In this document: piece after piece, positions 7,842-15,449 of the stretch | How positions within the stretch are numbered: the stretch's first letter is position 1 | Layout of the letters: each line of letters opens with the position of its first letter | Source: Pseudobdellovibrionaceae bacterium | GTDB lineage: Bacteria > Bdellovibrionota > Bdellovibrionia > Bdellovibrionales > Bdellovibrionaceae | Direction of reading: 5' to 3' | DNA: 39,789 nt | Assembly (NCBI GenBank): GCA_013359135.1 | Contig: JABWCN010000041.1 | Coordinates: 1-39,789 of the forward strand | Position numbers and translations under genes: made by a program | The notes under the pieces: model-generated | Told to the model about the DNA's origin: nothing | The model's database searches: none | The model's input: only the letters and a program-made list of their open reading frames with translations

Positions 7842-8758
7842 TATCTATCTCCTTCAACTAATCTGACAAAGACATCTTCTAAATTGGGTTCGATTTCCTT
7901 TATAAAAAAAGAGCCTGCATATTTCTTTAAAAATGGCTCTAACGCATTTTGATTTTTTAGAATCAAATGATAACGTGAGCCGAAAGGCAGTAAGCTGATT
8001 ATATTTTCATCATTTTTTAGTATATCAATACTATTATTTGAAACATTAAGTTTTGAGATTTCAAGAAGAGGTTCTGGGAAAACATTATTTTTTAGATTTA
8101 CGGGTGAATCAAGTGCGATCATTTCGCCAGTTCTCATTAGCGCAATGCGATCACAGTACTCAGCTTCATCCATATAGTGAGTCGTAACAAAAACGGTTTT
8201 CCCTTTTTTAGAAAGCATACGGATGAGCTCCCAAAACTTATTTCTGTAAAAAGGAGTAACTCCAGCTGTGGGTTCATCTAGAAAGATTACTTCAGGATCA
8301 TGAAGCATTGAAACAACTAATGAAACCTGTTGCTTTATTCCTCCGGGAAGACTTGAAACCAGAGTGTCCAAAGCATAGTCGAATCCAATAAAATCCATAA
8401 GTTCTTTGATTCTTTTTTGAAAGAAAGACCTCTCAAGTTTTCTTAGGCTAGAATTGAAAGAAAGATTTTCATATACAGTTAAATCATCATATAAAGTGAA
8501 CTTTTGCGACATGTAGCCAATTTGCTTTTTTAATGCACCAATGTCTTTGTACGTCTCATTATTAACGCTTACATCACCAGTCGTTGGATGCTGAACTCCA
8601 CAAAGAACCTTGATTGTCGTAGTTTTCCCAGCTCCGTTTGCTCCTAAGAAGCCGAAAATTTCACCTTTCTTAACTTGAAATGAAATGTTTTTAACAGCAT
8701 AGAAATCACCGAATTTCACACTTAAATTATTAACGACGACGGAGTTTACGCTGTTCAT
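7841..8758 (-). CDS. ABC transporter ATP-binding protein, efflux, second ATPase
   Basis: This 305-residue ATPase has Walker A (GANGAGKTTT, about 40-49), a signature loop and Walker B (VIFLDEPTAG), followed by a C-terminal extension typical of drug-export ATPases. Two motif changes stand out. The signature is LPGG rather than LSGG, and the residue after TAGV in the D-loop is Thr (TAGVTP) where Asp is usual. The partner ATPase keeps LSGG and NGVDP, so the dimer may have one canonical and one altered site, as in asymmetric exporters. In E. coli YbhF and RbbA the two ATPase halves are fused; here they are separate genes overlapping by four bases. It sits fourth in the operon. Confidence 0.9.
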   Translation of the reverse strand: MNSVNSVVVNNLSVKFGDFYAVKNISFQVKKGEIFGFLGANGAGKTTTIKVLCGVQHPTTGDVSVNNETYKDIGALKKQIGYMSQKFTLYDDLTVYENLSFNSSLRKLERSFFQKRIKELMDFIGFDYALDTLVSSLPGGIKQQVSLVVSMLHDPEVIFLDEPTAGVTPFYRNKFWELIRMLSKKGKTVFVTTHYMDEAEYCDRIALMRTGEMIALDSPVNLKNNVFPEPLLEISKLNVSNNSIDILKNDENIISLLPFGSRYHLILKNQNALEPFLKKYAGSFFIKEIEPNLEDVFVRLVEGDR

Positions 8759-9483
8759 ACATTTTCCTTGGTATGATTTAAGTAGTATTCGTCAAATGTC
8801 TTAGCCTTAGCGCTTTCTAATAGATTTGCGGGAGTTCCTTTTGAAAAGAGTCTACCTTTATCTAGGAGATGAACAATATCACATCTTTCAGCTTCATCCA
8901 TATATGAGGTTGCATAGACAATAATGATTTCATCAGATATGAGGTGATGAAGTAATTCCCAGAATTCACGCCGACTAATGGGATCAACTCCGTTGGTTGG
9001 TTCATCTAAAAGAAGGACTTTTGGCGACTGTAGGAGGGACAGCATGAGTCCCAATTTTTTATACATTCCTCCAGAAAGCTTTCCAGCAGGTCGATCTAGA
9101 AATTTTTTAAGTCGAGTGATTTCTAATAGCTCTCGTGATTTTAATACAAAGTATTTTTCATCAAGACCATATAGTGATTTAAAAAAGTGTAAATGCTCTT
9201 CAATAGACAAGTCAGGGTATAAGCTTTGTCTTTGCGGCATATAAGAGATTTTATTTTTAATATGTTCAAAGGAGACTATTTTTGAATTTTCATAAAATTC
9301 AATATTTCCTGAGCTTGGCAATAACAATCCCATTAAATTTCGTAATAAGGTGGTTTTGCCTGCGCCTTCTGGACCGATGAGACCATGAAGTTTTCCAGAC
9401 TCAAAAACATCTTCAATATCATTAAGTGCTTTGATATCACCAAATTGTTTTTGAATTTTGTTAATTCGTATTTGAAGATTCAT
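8755..9483 (-). CDS. ABC transporter ATP-binding protein, efflux, first ATPase
   Basis: This 242-residue ATPase has Walker A at GPEGAGKTTLL (about 37-47), the Q-loop region near residue 84, a canonical LSGG signature, Walker B (VLLLDEPTNGVDP) and the switch region ending in ATSYMDEAERC. It corresponds to the first ATPase half of YbhF-type proteins. Unusually for a Walker A, the second residue is Pro-Glu rather than Pro-Asn or Ala-Asn. Its ATG overlaps the adaptor stop codon (TAATG) and its stop overlaps the next ATPase (ATGA), so the operon is tightly coupled. It should pair with the neighbouring ATPase to drive the two ABC-2 permeases. Confidence 0.9.
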   Translation of the reverse strand: MNLQIRINKIQKQFGDIKALNDIEDVFESGKLHGLIGPEGAGKTTLLRNLMGLLLPSSGNIEFYENSKIVSFEHIKNKISYMPQRQSLYPDLSIEEHLHFFKSLYGLDEKYFVLKSRELLEITRLKKFLDRPAGKLSGGMYKKLGLMLSLLQSPKVLLLDEPTNGVDPISRREFWELLHHLISDEIIIVYATSYMDEAERCDIVHLLDKGRLFSKGTPANLLESAKAKTFDEYYLNHTKENV

Positions 9484-10214
9484 TATCTCTTAATCTCCGT
9501 GTCTAAAGACATTCCAGGTTTAAGACGATTTTCTTTATTTTCTACCTTCACTTTAATGCCGTAGACTAATCTTGCTCGTTCATCGAAAGTTTGCACATTT
9601 TTAGGTGTAAATTCTGCATTTTCATTTATTTTAATTACCTTTCCTAGGAAAGTATCATTGGTTTCAGGTAGGATTAAATTTATTGAGTCACCAGTGTTAA
9701 ATTTATTTATTAGTGTTTGAGGAATATAAAAATAGACCCAATAATTATTCTTATCTAAAACTGATAATAATTTTGTTCCTGGAGTTACATATTCGCCAAT
9801 TTCATGAAAGATGTTTGTGATAACTCCATCCAAAGGAGATTTAATTTCACACCAGCCTTTTTTTATTTCAACTTCATTAAACAAAGACTTCGCTTTCTCA
9901 AAAGATTCTTTTGATCCAGCGCCACTGGTTGAAAGTTTTTTAGCACGATCATAGTCATCAAAAAGTCTAGCGAAGGTAACATTTATGTCTTCGCAATCTA
10001 GATTAATAAGGATCGTGTCTTTTTTTACTAATTCGCCCTCCTTTACCGCAATACTTTTAATGTTACTGTTAAGTCTCGATGAAATTACGATTTGAGTAGC
10101 TTCAACTGTGCCCGAGAATCTCATCGGAGAAAATCTGTCCTTTAGAAATTTAATGGTCGCTACTGAAATAATAAGTACAGGGATTATAAGTAAGTATTTT
10201 TTATTAAAATTCAT
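9483..10214 (-). CDS. HlyD/MFP-family periplasmic adaptor protein
   Basis: This is a membrane-fusion protein linking an inner-membrane ABC exporter to an outer-membrane channel. The start at the ATG at 10214 has GGAG six bases upstream; an upstream TTG at 10229 gives five extra residues without support. One N-terminal anchor helix (about 7-23) is followed by a lipoyl-type segment (GTVEATQIVISSRLNSNI, then VKEGELVKKDTILI). A short hairpin and the second half of the lipoyl domain (IKSPLDGVITNIFHEIGEYV) come next, and then a beta-barrel domain. At 243 residues it is shorter than most relatives because the coiled-coil hairpin is reduced to roughly 50 residues. The gene starts one base after the stop of the outer-membrane factor gene. 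Confidence 0.88.
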   Translation of the reverse strand: MNFNKKYLLIIPVLIISVATIKFLKDRFSPMRFSGTVEATQIVISSRLNSNIKSIAVKEGELVKKDTILINLDCEDINVTFARLFDDYDRAKKLSTSGAGSKESFEKAKSLFNEVEIKKGWCEIKSPLDGVITNIFHEIGEYVTPGTKLLSVLDKNNYWVYFYIPQTLINKFNTGDSINLILPETNDTFLGKVIKINENAEFTPKNVQTFDERARLVYGIKVKVENKENRLKPGMSLDTEIKR

Positions 10215-10215
10215 T

Positions 10216-11544
10216 TTATTCTCCGGCAATGTTAGCTAGTTGAATTAAGTTAAAAGTAATCTGATATACATTTGTGCTTAGATTTAGTTGTGCTTCTCTA
10301 CTTTTTACATTAGCCCGTTCGACTTCTATAAAAGTCGTGTGGCCCTCCAGATAACTTTTATAAAGTAGTTTTGATATTTCATTTGATTCAATAATCTTCT
10401 TCTGAATGATTTCGTTTTGTTCTGTTAAGTTATCAATTCTCTTTAGTAGTAATTGAATAGATTCATTTAAATTTCTTTCTTCGTTAAGGACTTGGTGACT
10501 CAATGCCAAGGCTTGATTTTGTTTTTCGCCTGCACTGTGAGATAGTTCGCCGCCGTCAAATATTGGCATTGAAAGCGTTATGCCAACTGCATTTTGATTA
10601 AACGGAGTAAGATCAGGTCCGTTTGGATAGTCAAGAGAGCTTTTGGCAAAAAAATTTACTTTCGGATACCTTTGTTTTGAAATAGAACTTGCATGATTTT
10701 CAAGTGATTCAGATTGGTCTTTGAGGCTTTTTATTCTTGCATTCTCAATTGTGATATAATTTCTACTTTTGTAGCTTATAAAACGATTTTTAATAAACTC
10801 TAATTTTTCTAAATAGTTTTGATCAGATTCAAAATTTATTTCCTTTATTTTTTGAGATGATGAAACTTTATATAGCTCGGATTTTTCAGCTTCAATGTTA
10901 AATGAAGTTTCTTTTAGGAGAGATTCTAATTCATGGACTTCTTTTTGAGCTGTTAATAAGTCAAGCCTTGATCCTGAACCAAAACGTTGTTTGGACGAAA
11001 CGTCCTTCAATTGTTTGTGGGCAACTTTTAAAGAATTTGCAATTAAGACTCTTTTTTCCAAAAGCAATGCTAGGTTAATATAGTGAAAGCGTGATTTAAA
11101 AAGAACATTAGATTTTAAATTAATTACTTCATTTTTCTTTGCTGAAACATTCATATTCAATGATTTTTGAAGCTGTGATTTTGCTCCGAAATCGAAAAGA
11201 GTCATTGTTAGAGTTGGACCAATACTATAATTAATATTGTCCCCAAATTTGAGTACTCGACCAGGGGCCATATTTATTTCAGGTATTTCAGATACGTATT
11301 TGTAACTTCCCTCTAATGACAGTTTTGGAATGTAGTTAGAGGTGAGGGAATGACTTTTTTCTTGAGTGGCAATAACTTCATACTCTTTAGACTTTATATC
11401 TAATGATTGGTTTAGGGCCACTGCCTCTAAATCATTTAAAGTTAAAACATTGTTTTTACTGTCTGGCTCCATGCCAAATACATGTAGAGGTGTGCTAATA
11501 ATATAAATAATAGCTAGTATTTTCATATGGTTAAGTTTCGACAT
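10216..11544 (-). CDS. TolC-family outer-membrane efflux protein
   Basis: This outer-membrane factor would form the exit duct of the efflux system. The start at the ATG at 11544 has AGGA six bases upstream. The longer frame to 11658 is rejected because it would run through the divergent marR promoter and into marR itself. The 442-residue protein begins with a signal peptide (hydrophobic run ILAIIYIISTPLHVFG, residues 8-23). Two OEP repeats follow, rich in long amphipathic helices, for example LTLNDLEAVALNQSLDIKSK near the start and GITLSMPIFDGGELSHSAG for the second repeat. It is the first gene of the six-gene operon and is divergent from marR across 55 bp. Confidence 0.9.
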   Translation of the reverse strand: MSKLNHMKILAIIYIISTPLHVFGMEPDSKNNVLTLNDLEAVALNQSLDIKSKEYEVIATQEKSHSLTSNYIPKLSLEGSYKYVSEIPEINMAPGRVLKFGDNINYSIGPTLTMTLFDFGAKSQLQKSLNMNVSAKKNEVINLKSNVLFKSRFHYINLALLLEKRVLIANSLKVAHKQLKDVSSKQRFGSGSRLDLLTAQKEVHELESLLKETSFNIEAEKSELYKVSSSQKIKEINFESDQNYLEKLEFIKNRFISYKSRNYITIENARIKSLKDQSESLENHASSISKQRYPKVNFFAKSSLDYPNGPDLTPFNQNAVGITLSMPIFDGGELSHSAGEKQNQALALSHQVLNEERNLNESIQLLLKRIDNLTEQNEIIQKKIIESNEISKLLYKSYLEGHTTFIEVERANVKSREAQLNLSTNVYQITFNLIQLANIAGE

Positions 11545-11565
11545 ATAGTTTCCTAAATTTAATAG

Positions 11566-11593
11566 TTGTATTAGTGCAATAATTGCATATAAT
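11566..11593 (+). promoter_or_regulatory. marR promoter with embedded inverted-repeat operator
   Basis: TTGTAT (11566-11571) and a perfect TATAAT (11588-11593) are separated by 16 bases. The spacer contains the inverted repeat TGCAAT-A-ATTGCA at 11575-11587, a typical position and size for a MarR-family operator. Binding there would block marR and, in the same 55-bp gap, the divergent efflux operon. The predicted start site falls on or next to the A of the marR ATG. Confidence 0.6.
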
Positions 11594-11599
11594 AAAACC

Positions 11600-12043
11600 A
11601 TGAGCAATAAAATAATAAACTCGCCGATAGAACGTTTCACAAGGATACTTTTTAGCAAAGTTATTGAGCGACTAGCAGTCGTCGTAAGTGAAGAGCATTT
11701 GAGCTTTTCTCAAGTGGCTGCTCTTCATATCATTGATCGCGATAAGACAGTTAATGTTAATGATATTTCAAATAAATTGAATCTTTCAATGTCTGCAACA
11801 AGCCGAATGATTGACGAGTTGGTCAAAAAAGAGCTCATTCAAAGAAAAGAAGATCAGGATAATAGGAGAGCTAAGATCATTTCTCTTACACCGGCTGGGG
11901 AAACGTTTATGAATAATCTTAGTGTTGAGCGTGTGAAAATAATTGAATTATCCGCAAGCACCATTGCAGATAAGATCCCTTTAAAAATATTAAAAATTAT
12001 CAGTGGAAAACTTTTTAAAAACAACAAAGAGGTAAAGCTATGA
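11600..12043 (+). CDS. MarR-family transcription regulator
   Basis: This is a 147-residue winged-helix regulator, probably a dimeric repressor of the divergent efflux operon and of itself. The HTH runs through VNVNDISNKLNLSMSATSRM (residues 51-70), with the wing at KEDQDNRRAKIISLTPAG, where the DxRR motif is characteristic of MarR proteins. No ribosome binding site precedes the ATG (aataaaacc) and the -10 box ends seven bases before it, so translation may start on a leaderless mRNA. The last four bases overlap the next gene (ATGA). Divergence from an efflux operon with a shared intergenic operator is the classic arrangement for ligand-released repression. The ligand is unknown. Confidence 0.88.
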   Translation: MSNKIINSPIERFTRILFSKVIERLAVVVSEEHLSFSQVAALHIIDRDKTVNVNDISNKLNLSMSATSRMIDELVKKELIQRKEDQDNRRAKIISLTPAGETFMNNLSVERVKIIELSASTIADKIPLKILKIISGKLFKNNKEVKL

Positions 12044-12330
12044 AACATGTATTAATGGAAGAGATTGCTCTAAGTGAAGATGGCAAAATAGTTAAAGTTT
12101 TATCAAACCCATCCTTCAAACTAATTGGGCTTGGTTTAAAAAAAGAGCAATCTTTAGATAAACATTCAACTTCGAGCAAGGCAATTCTGATTGTACAATC
12201 TGGGAATGTCGATTTTTTTATTAAAGGCGAAAAGTACAATCTACAAAGTGGTAGCTTTTTTGAAATACCTGAAAATGTCGAACACGAAGTCAAAGCTAAT
12301 ATAGATTCATATTTGTATTTAATTAAATAA
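12040..12330 (+). CDS. Small cupin-fold protein
   Basis: This is a 96-residue single-domain cupin. Motif-like segments are AILIVQSGNVDFFIKGEKY (about 50-68) and LQSGSFFEIPENVEHEV (about 70-86), giving a beta-barrel with few of the usual metal-binding histidines: only the H in VEHEV is obvious, so metal binding may be lost. Small cupins of this type often act as cytoplasmic sensors or small-molecule binders. It is translationally coupled to marR by an ATGA overlap, so it is made with the repressor and could bind the same signal. Its function is not known. Confidence 0.7.
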   Translation: MKHVLMEEIALSEDGKIVKVLSNPSFKLIGLGLKKEQSLDKHSTSSKAILIVQSGNVDFFIKGEKYNLQSGSFFEIPENVEHEVKANIDSYLYLIK

Positions 12331-12341
12331 TGGAGAAAGAA

Positions 12342-12773
12342 ATGAAAATTACATTAGTCGCTTTACTTATAGCTGTTACAAATATAGCAATAGCACAAAA
12401 TCATGATCATCATTCCGGTCATGGAAAACAGATTTCAAACAAAGCCGAGTCAAAAATTAAGTTTACTCCCACCAGTGATCTAAAAGTTCGAATGGAAAAA
12501 ATATTAAGTTTAATGAAAGAGATAAATCCAAAAAAGGATGACGTTAAGGTTGTTAAGTCTTACGGCGATAAGATTACAGAAACAGTTAACGACATTTTCA
12601 AAACTTGCAAGCTTGATCCTGACGCCGATGCCGCCATTCACCCTTCACTAGGTTTGATTCTTGATGGTGCCTCTGATTTTAAAAATGGTCAGTATGAGAG
12701 TGGTCATAAAAAAATACATGAGGCACTTCTAGGATACGAAAAGATGTTTAATCATGTTGGCTGGAAGCACTAG
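12342..12773 (+). CDS. Secreted histidine-rich small helical protein
   Basis: The start at the ATG at 12342 is chosen because GGAGA lies just upstream; an ATG at 12330 overlaps the cupin stop and lacks a site. The 143-residue product has a signal peptide (ITLVALLIAVTNIAIA, cleavage near residue 18) followed by a histidine-rich N-terminus (NHDHHSGHG). A mostly helical domain follows, with conserved-looking HPSLGLILDGA and GHKKIHEALLGYEKM near the C-terminus. The His cluster suggests metal binding in the periplasm. There is no CXXCH motif, so it is not a cytochrome, although the fold may be a similar four-helix bundle. I do not recognise a named family. Confidence 0.7.
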   Translation: MKITLVALLIAVTNIAIAQNHDHHSGHGKQISNKAESKIKFTPTSDLKVRMEKILSLMKEINPKKDDVKVVKSYGDKITETVNDIFKTCKLDPDADAAIHPSLGLILDGASDFKNGQYESGHKKIHEALLGYEKMFNHVGWKH

Positions 12774-12838
12774 TAAGATAAACTGATAAGACTTTAAATT
12801 AGGTTCGATTTTCATTAATTTTGAAAGGAAAGATTAAC

Positions 12839-13261
12839 ATGGGAAATCAAAATGAGGGTAGAAAAAATCTAGTAGTTGGGTTTTATGCAATGGCTGGATT
12901 TATGCTTTATGGTTTCTTATTAATATACCTAAGGGACTTTGCACCCAACGCTGCTGAATGGGCTGCCGCCTATGGCAATGGAAAACACTTTGAGGCTAGA
13001 TTGGCCCATGTGCATGGTAATCTTTTTGCATTCTTGAATATCGTCATTGGATATCTGCTGTTTAAGTTAGATATTAGTTTTAAGCAAAAACAACTTGTGT
13101 CTTGGTTAGCTATTCTAGGAATGTTGATGCCAGTTGGTATCTTATTAGAACTCTTGTTGTCAGCTTCTCCAGTCTTTGTTCTTATCGGTGCTATTTGTAT
13201 GACAGCAAGTGTGTTCATGTTGGGCTACTTTATAAGTAAATCGAAGAATACTGTCATTTAA
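12839..13261 (+). CDS. Four-helix integral membrane protein with AHVHGN motif
   Basis: The start is the ATG at 12839, with AAAGGA about nine bases upstream; a TTG at 12821 precedes that site and is rejected. The 140-residue protein has about four transmembrane segments (roughly 13-33, 60-80, 87-107, 113-133). A conserved-looking stretch, HFEARLAHVHGNLFAFLNI, begins near residue 50. The paired histidines at the membrane face recall small four-helix proteins of the styrene-oxide-isomerase type, which bind heme b, but this link is only a resemblance. The gene follows the His-rich secreted protein and precedes another small membrane protein on the same strand. Function unknown. Confidence 0.7.
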   Translation: MGNQNEGRKNLVVGFYAMAGFMLYGFLLIYLRDFAPNAAEWAAAYGNGKHFEARLAHVHGNLFAFLNIVIGYLLFKLDISFKQKQLVSWLAILGMLMPVGILLELLLSASPVFVLIGAICMTASVFMLGYFISKSKNTVI

Positions 13262-13299
13262 AGTGGATTTGGTGAAAAGAAACCTGAAAAGGGGGATAT

Positions 13300-13701
13300 G
13301 TGAATTTAAAAAAAAAGAATGTTTGGATAGGATTGGTTTTTTTGATTTTCGGATTAATGACGATTTTATCTGGTGGAAGATCTTTATTTACAGAAAGTGG
13401 AATTGCTACAAGAGGAAATATCGTTCCTCTTGTACTATGGTTTAATTTTATTGCGGGCTTTTTTTATCTTGTTGCAAGTGTTTCCATTTTTAAGATGAAA
13501 ACTTGTATTAAAAAGCTTTCTTTAGCAATTGCGGTATCTAGTGCATTTGTGCTTGCGTATTTATTTAATCATATTTTCCAAGGGCAACTTTATGAACTCA
13601 AAACACTTGTTGCTATGATTTTTAGAACCTCATTTTGGATTATATTTGCTATTTATTTCCACAGGTCAAATTTGTTTAAAAAAATTGAATGCAACTGTTA
13701 A
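13300..13701 (+). CDS. Small integral membrane protein, four predicted helices
   Basis: This 133-residue hydrophobic protein starts at a GTG preceded by a strong GGGGG site five bases upstream. Predicted helices lie at about 8-26, 43-63, 74-95 and 105-122. The C-terminus carries a short polar tail ending CNC. No motif allows a family call. It follows the AHVHGN membrane protein by 38 bp and is probably the last gene of the marR-led operon. The IS3 remnant begins shortly after it, so a further gene could have been lost. Confidence 0.65.
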   Translation: MNLKKKNVWIGLVFLIFGLMTILSGGRSLFTESGIATRGNIVPLVLWFNFIAGFFYLVASVSIFKMKTCIKKLSLAIAVSSAFVLAYLFNHIFQGQLYELKTLVAMIFRTSFWIIFAIYFHRSNLFKKIECNC

Positions 13702-13740
13702 CTTTTAAAAAGCCACTTAATATGGGAGGTCTTTGAAATT

Positions 13741-14032
13741 ATGAATCCAATGTATGTTTCACCACGTACACCGAATCGTAATGCGTATATCGAATCATTT
13801 TTTTTCAATATTTGAAAAAACAATCATCGAAATTAAATATTTTAATAGTTATCACGATTTTTATGAAGCGGTAATGAACTTTGTTGAGTTTTATAACAAT
13901 CGGAGATTGCATGGTTCTATCTGTAAACTAAGTCCTGTAAACTCTATTAAAAAATATGAAGCGGGTGAAATTAAAACTATGTTGTTTCAGCTTAAATTGT
14001 TCGGAATAAAAGGGTTGACGGGTATCTTATGA
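13741..14032 (+). mobile_element. IS3-family transposase (orfB) C-terminal remnant, frameshifted
   Basis: From 13741 one frame reads SPRTPNRNAYIESFF, the end of the integrase core including the catalytic Glu region of IS3-group transposases. At a run of eight T (about 13798-13805) the frame shifts, and the match continues as FYNNRRLHGSICKLSPVNSI, the classic IS3 C-terminal motif. The N-terminal two thirds of the protein and any terminal inverted repeats are missing. This is therefore a dead fragment, not an active insertion sequence. It lies between the marR-led operon and nnrS. Confidence 0.8.
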
Positions 14033-14132
14033 TCCTTCTACAGTAAAGGTTCCGGATGATGCCGTAAACCTACCTTTTCAAAAGATTTGGCGTTATAAAA
14101 TTGAAACTATTTTAAAGAGTCCTGCGGACTAA
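14019..14132 (+). other. Orphan 37-codon open frame, possible tail of a lost gene
   Basis: After the IS3 remnant a different frame stays open from 14019 to a TAA at 14130-14132 and encodes VKVPDDAVNLPFQKIWRYKI followed by ETILKSPAD. The amino-acid composition looks like real protein, but there is no start codon or binding site. It may be the 3' end of a gene removed together with the IS element, upstream of nnrS. I do not recognise the family. Confidence 0.3.
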
Positions 14133-14168
14133 ATTCAAAGTAATCGTGCGAACTCTTGCTAGGAGACC

Positions 14169-15338
14169 ATGATTCTTTTACAATTTTTATCCCACCGTCA
14201 TTCGCTTTGGCTTGCTGGCTTTCGTCCTTTTTTTACGATCGCTATAATGATGGGCCTAGTAATGCCGTCCATCTGGGGGGTATTATTTTCCGGAATACTA
14301 ACTTTGCCTCTCGGACTTACACCTATTCAGTGGCATGCGCACGAAATGTTATTTGGATTTGCCGGTTCTGTGCTCATTGGATTTTTGCTCACAGCAAGCA
14401 AAAATTGGGTCAATGTCCGAGGTATTCATGGTGCCAGCCTTATGGCCCTTGTGGGGCTATGGATTTTCGAAAGAGTTTTCATTTATTTTGGATCTAACAT
14501 TGGTCCAATTTTTAAACATATTGGGTTAAGCGTTTTTTTCGCAGCAAGTGGAGTATATATTGTCGGCACTTTGCTTAGATATCGCCACAACGACAATTTC
14601 AAGGATAACTATTTTTTTGTCATCTTATTGGGACTTATTCTTGTGGCCAAGAACCTATTAGTTACAGAAACTTACTACCACTATGGAGTGAGTATGTCAG
14701 TAGGCCTATTTAGGCTGGCCTTTGTAGTAATGTTTGAACGTACTATACCGCAGTTTATGAAAAATACTGAGGGGCTGTCCTTGTACAAAAATAGTCTTTT
14801 AAACTTTTTAATCAAATTATTGGTTTTGATTTCTGTCTTTCAGGCTATGTTTTTACCGCTTGTAGCCGCGACTATAATTGTTATTGCAGGTTTGCTACTT
14901 TTTCTTAGATGGATTCTTTGGAGACCTGATATTGGCTTTAAAAAATTTGGAAACACAACTATGTATTTTGGCTATTTGGGTCTCGTTTTACATTTAATTT
15001 TTGAAGCTTTACAGACCCTTGAGGTATGGAGTAGGGCGACAATTGCACTACATATATTCACCTTTTTATGCTTAGGAGTTGTTGTTCCTAGTATGTTGAT
15101 TCGAATTTCTCAAGGTCACACAGGTCGTAAGCCACTGTTTTTTACTTCTGACAAGATTGCTGTCTTTTTAATTATTTTTTCCGGACTAGTAAGACTTTTG
15201 TTTCCCCTAGTTTTTCCGGCACAATATTCTTTTTGGATTATGATGGCAGGTCTTTTGTGGTCGGTAGCCTATTTAATACTTGGGATTAGACTTTTGCCAT
15301 TTTTATTTCAGACTCGCATTGACGGTAAAGAGCATTGA
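14169..15338 (+). CDS. nnrS: NnrS family heme-copper membrane protein
   Basis: NnrS is a polytopic inner-membrane protein tied to nitrogen-oxide metabolism and protection from nitrosative stress. In characterised cases it binds heme and copper. This 389-residue copy has about twelve hydrophobic segments. It shows the family hallmarks RPFF near residue 19, WHAHEMLFGFAGSVLIGFLL at about 56-75 followed by TAxxNW, and the later HIFTFLCLG region. The ATG at 14169 has a strong AGGAG site. It lies 112 bp upstream of norE; that gap holds an FNR-type site, so nnrS and norEF may be separate transcripts. Its own promoter is not obvious, and an IS3 scar lies just upstream. Confidence 0.9.
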   Translation: MILLQFLSHRHSLWLAGFRPFFTIAIMMGLVMPSIWGVLFSGILTLPLGLTPIQWHAHEMLFGFAGSVLIGFLLTASKNWVNVRGIHGASLMALVGLWIFERVFIYFGSNIGPIFKHIGLSVFFAASGVYIVGTLLRYRHNDNFKDNYFFVILLGLILVAKNLLVTETYYHYGVSMSVGLFRLAFVVMFERTIPQFMKNTEGLSLYKNSLLNFLIKLLVLISVFQAMFLPLVAATIIVIAGLLLFLRWILWRPDIGFKKFGNTTMYFGYLGLVLHLIFEALQTLEVWSRATIALHIFTFLCLGVVVPSMLIRISQGHTGRKPLFFTSDKIAVFLIIFSGLVRLLFPLVFPAQYSFWIMMAGLLWSVAYLILGIRLLPFLFQTRIDGKEH

Positions 15339-15386
15339 ATTTGAGGGATCAGCCCCTTGGCTTAATATCAATTTTGATAGATGGGA

Positions 15387-15428
15387 CTGATATAGATCAT
15401 ACCGTTTCCTAAAAAAATCACTGATATT
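15387..15428 (+). promoter_or_regulatory. FNR/Dnr-type site and class II promoter of norE
   Basis: CTGAT-ATAG-ATCAT at 15387-15400 is the third copy of the shared motif, with one mismatch in the first base. GATATT at 15423-15428 matches TATAAT at 4 of 6 and would place the start site near 15435, which is 41.5 bp from the centre of the binding site at 15393.5. This is exactly class II spacing. The norE leader would then be about 15 nt and still include the AGGTGG ribosome binding site. Confidence 0.6.
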
Positions 15429-15440
15429 GATTTTTTTAGG
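15408..15440. repeat. Perfect 13-bp inverted repeat in the norE promoter
   Basis: CCTAAAAAAATCA (15408-15420) and TGATTTTTTTAGG (15428-15440) are perfect reverse complements separated by seven bases. The repeat spans the predicted -10 box and start site, and its right arm ends inside the norE ribosome binding site. On a transcript coming from nnrS it would fold as a hairpin masking that site. At the DNA level it could be an operator. Confidence 0.75.
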
Positions 15441-15449
15441 TGGTAGTTT

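Noticed and set aside
11545-11658. N-terminal extension of the TolC-family protein up to 11658
   Set aside because: It would cross the marR promoter and the marR start, adds a second hydrophobic stretch before the signal peptide, and the ATG at 11544 has a proper binding site.
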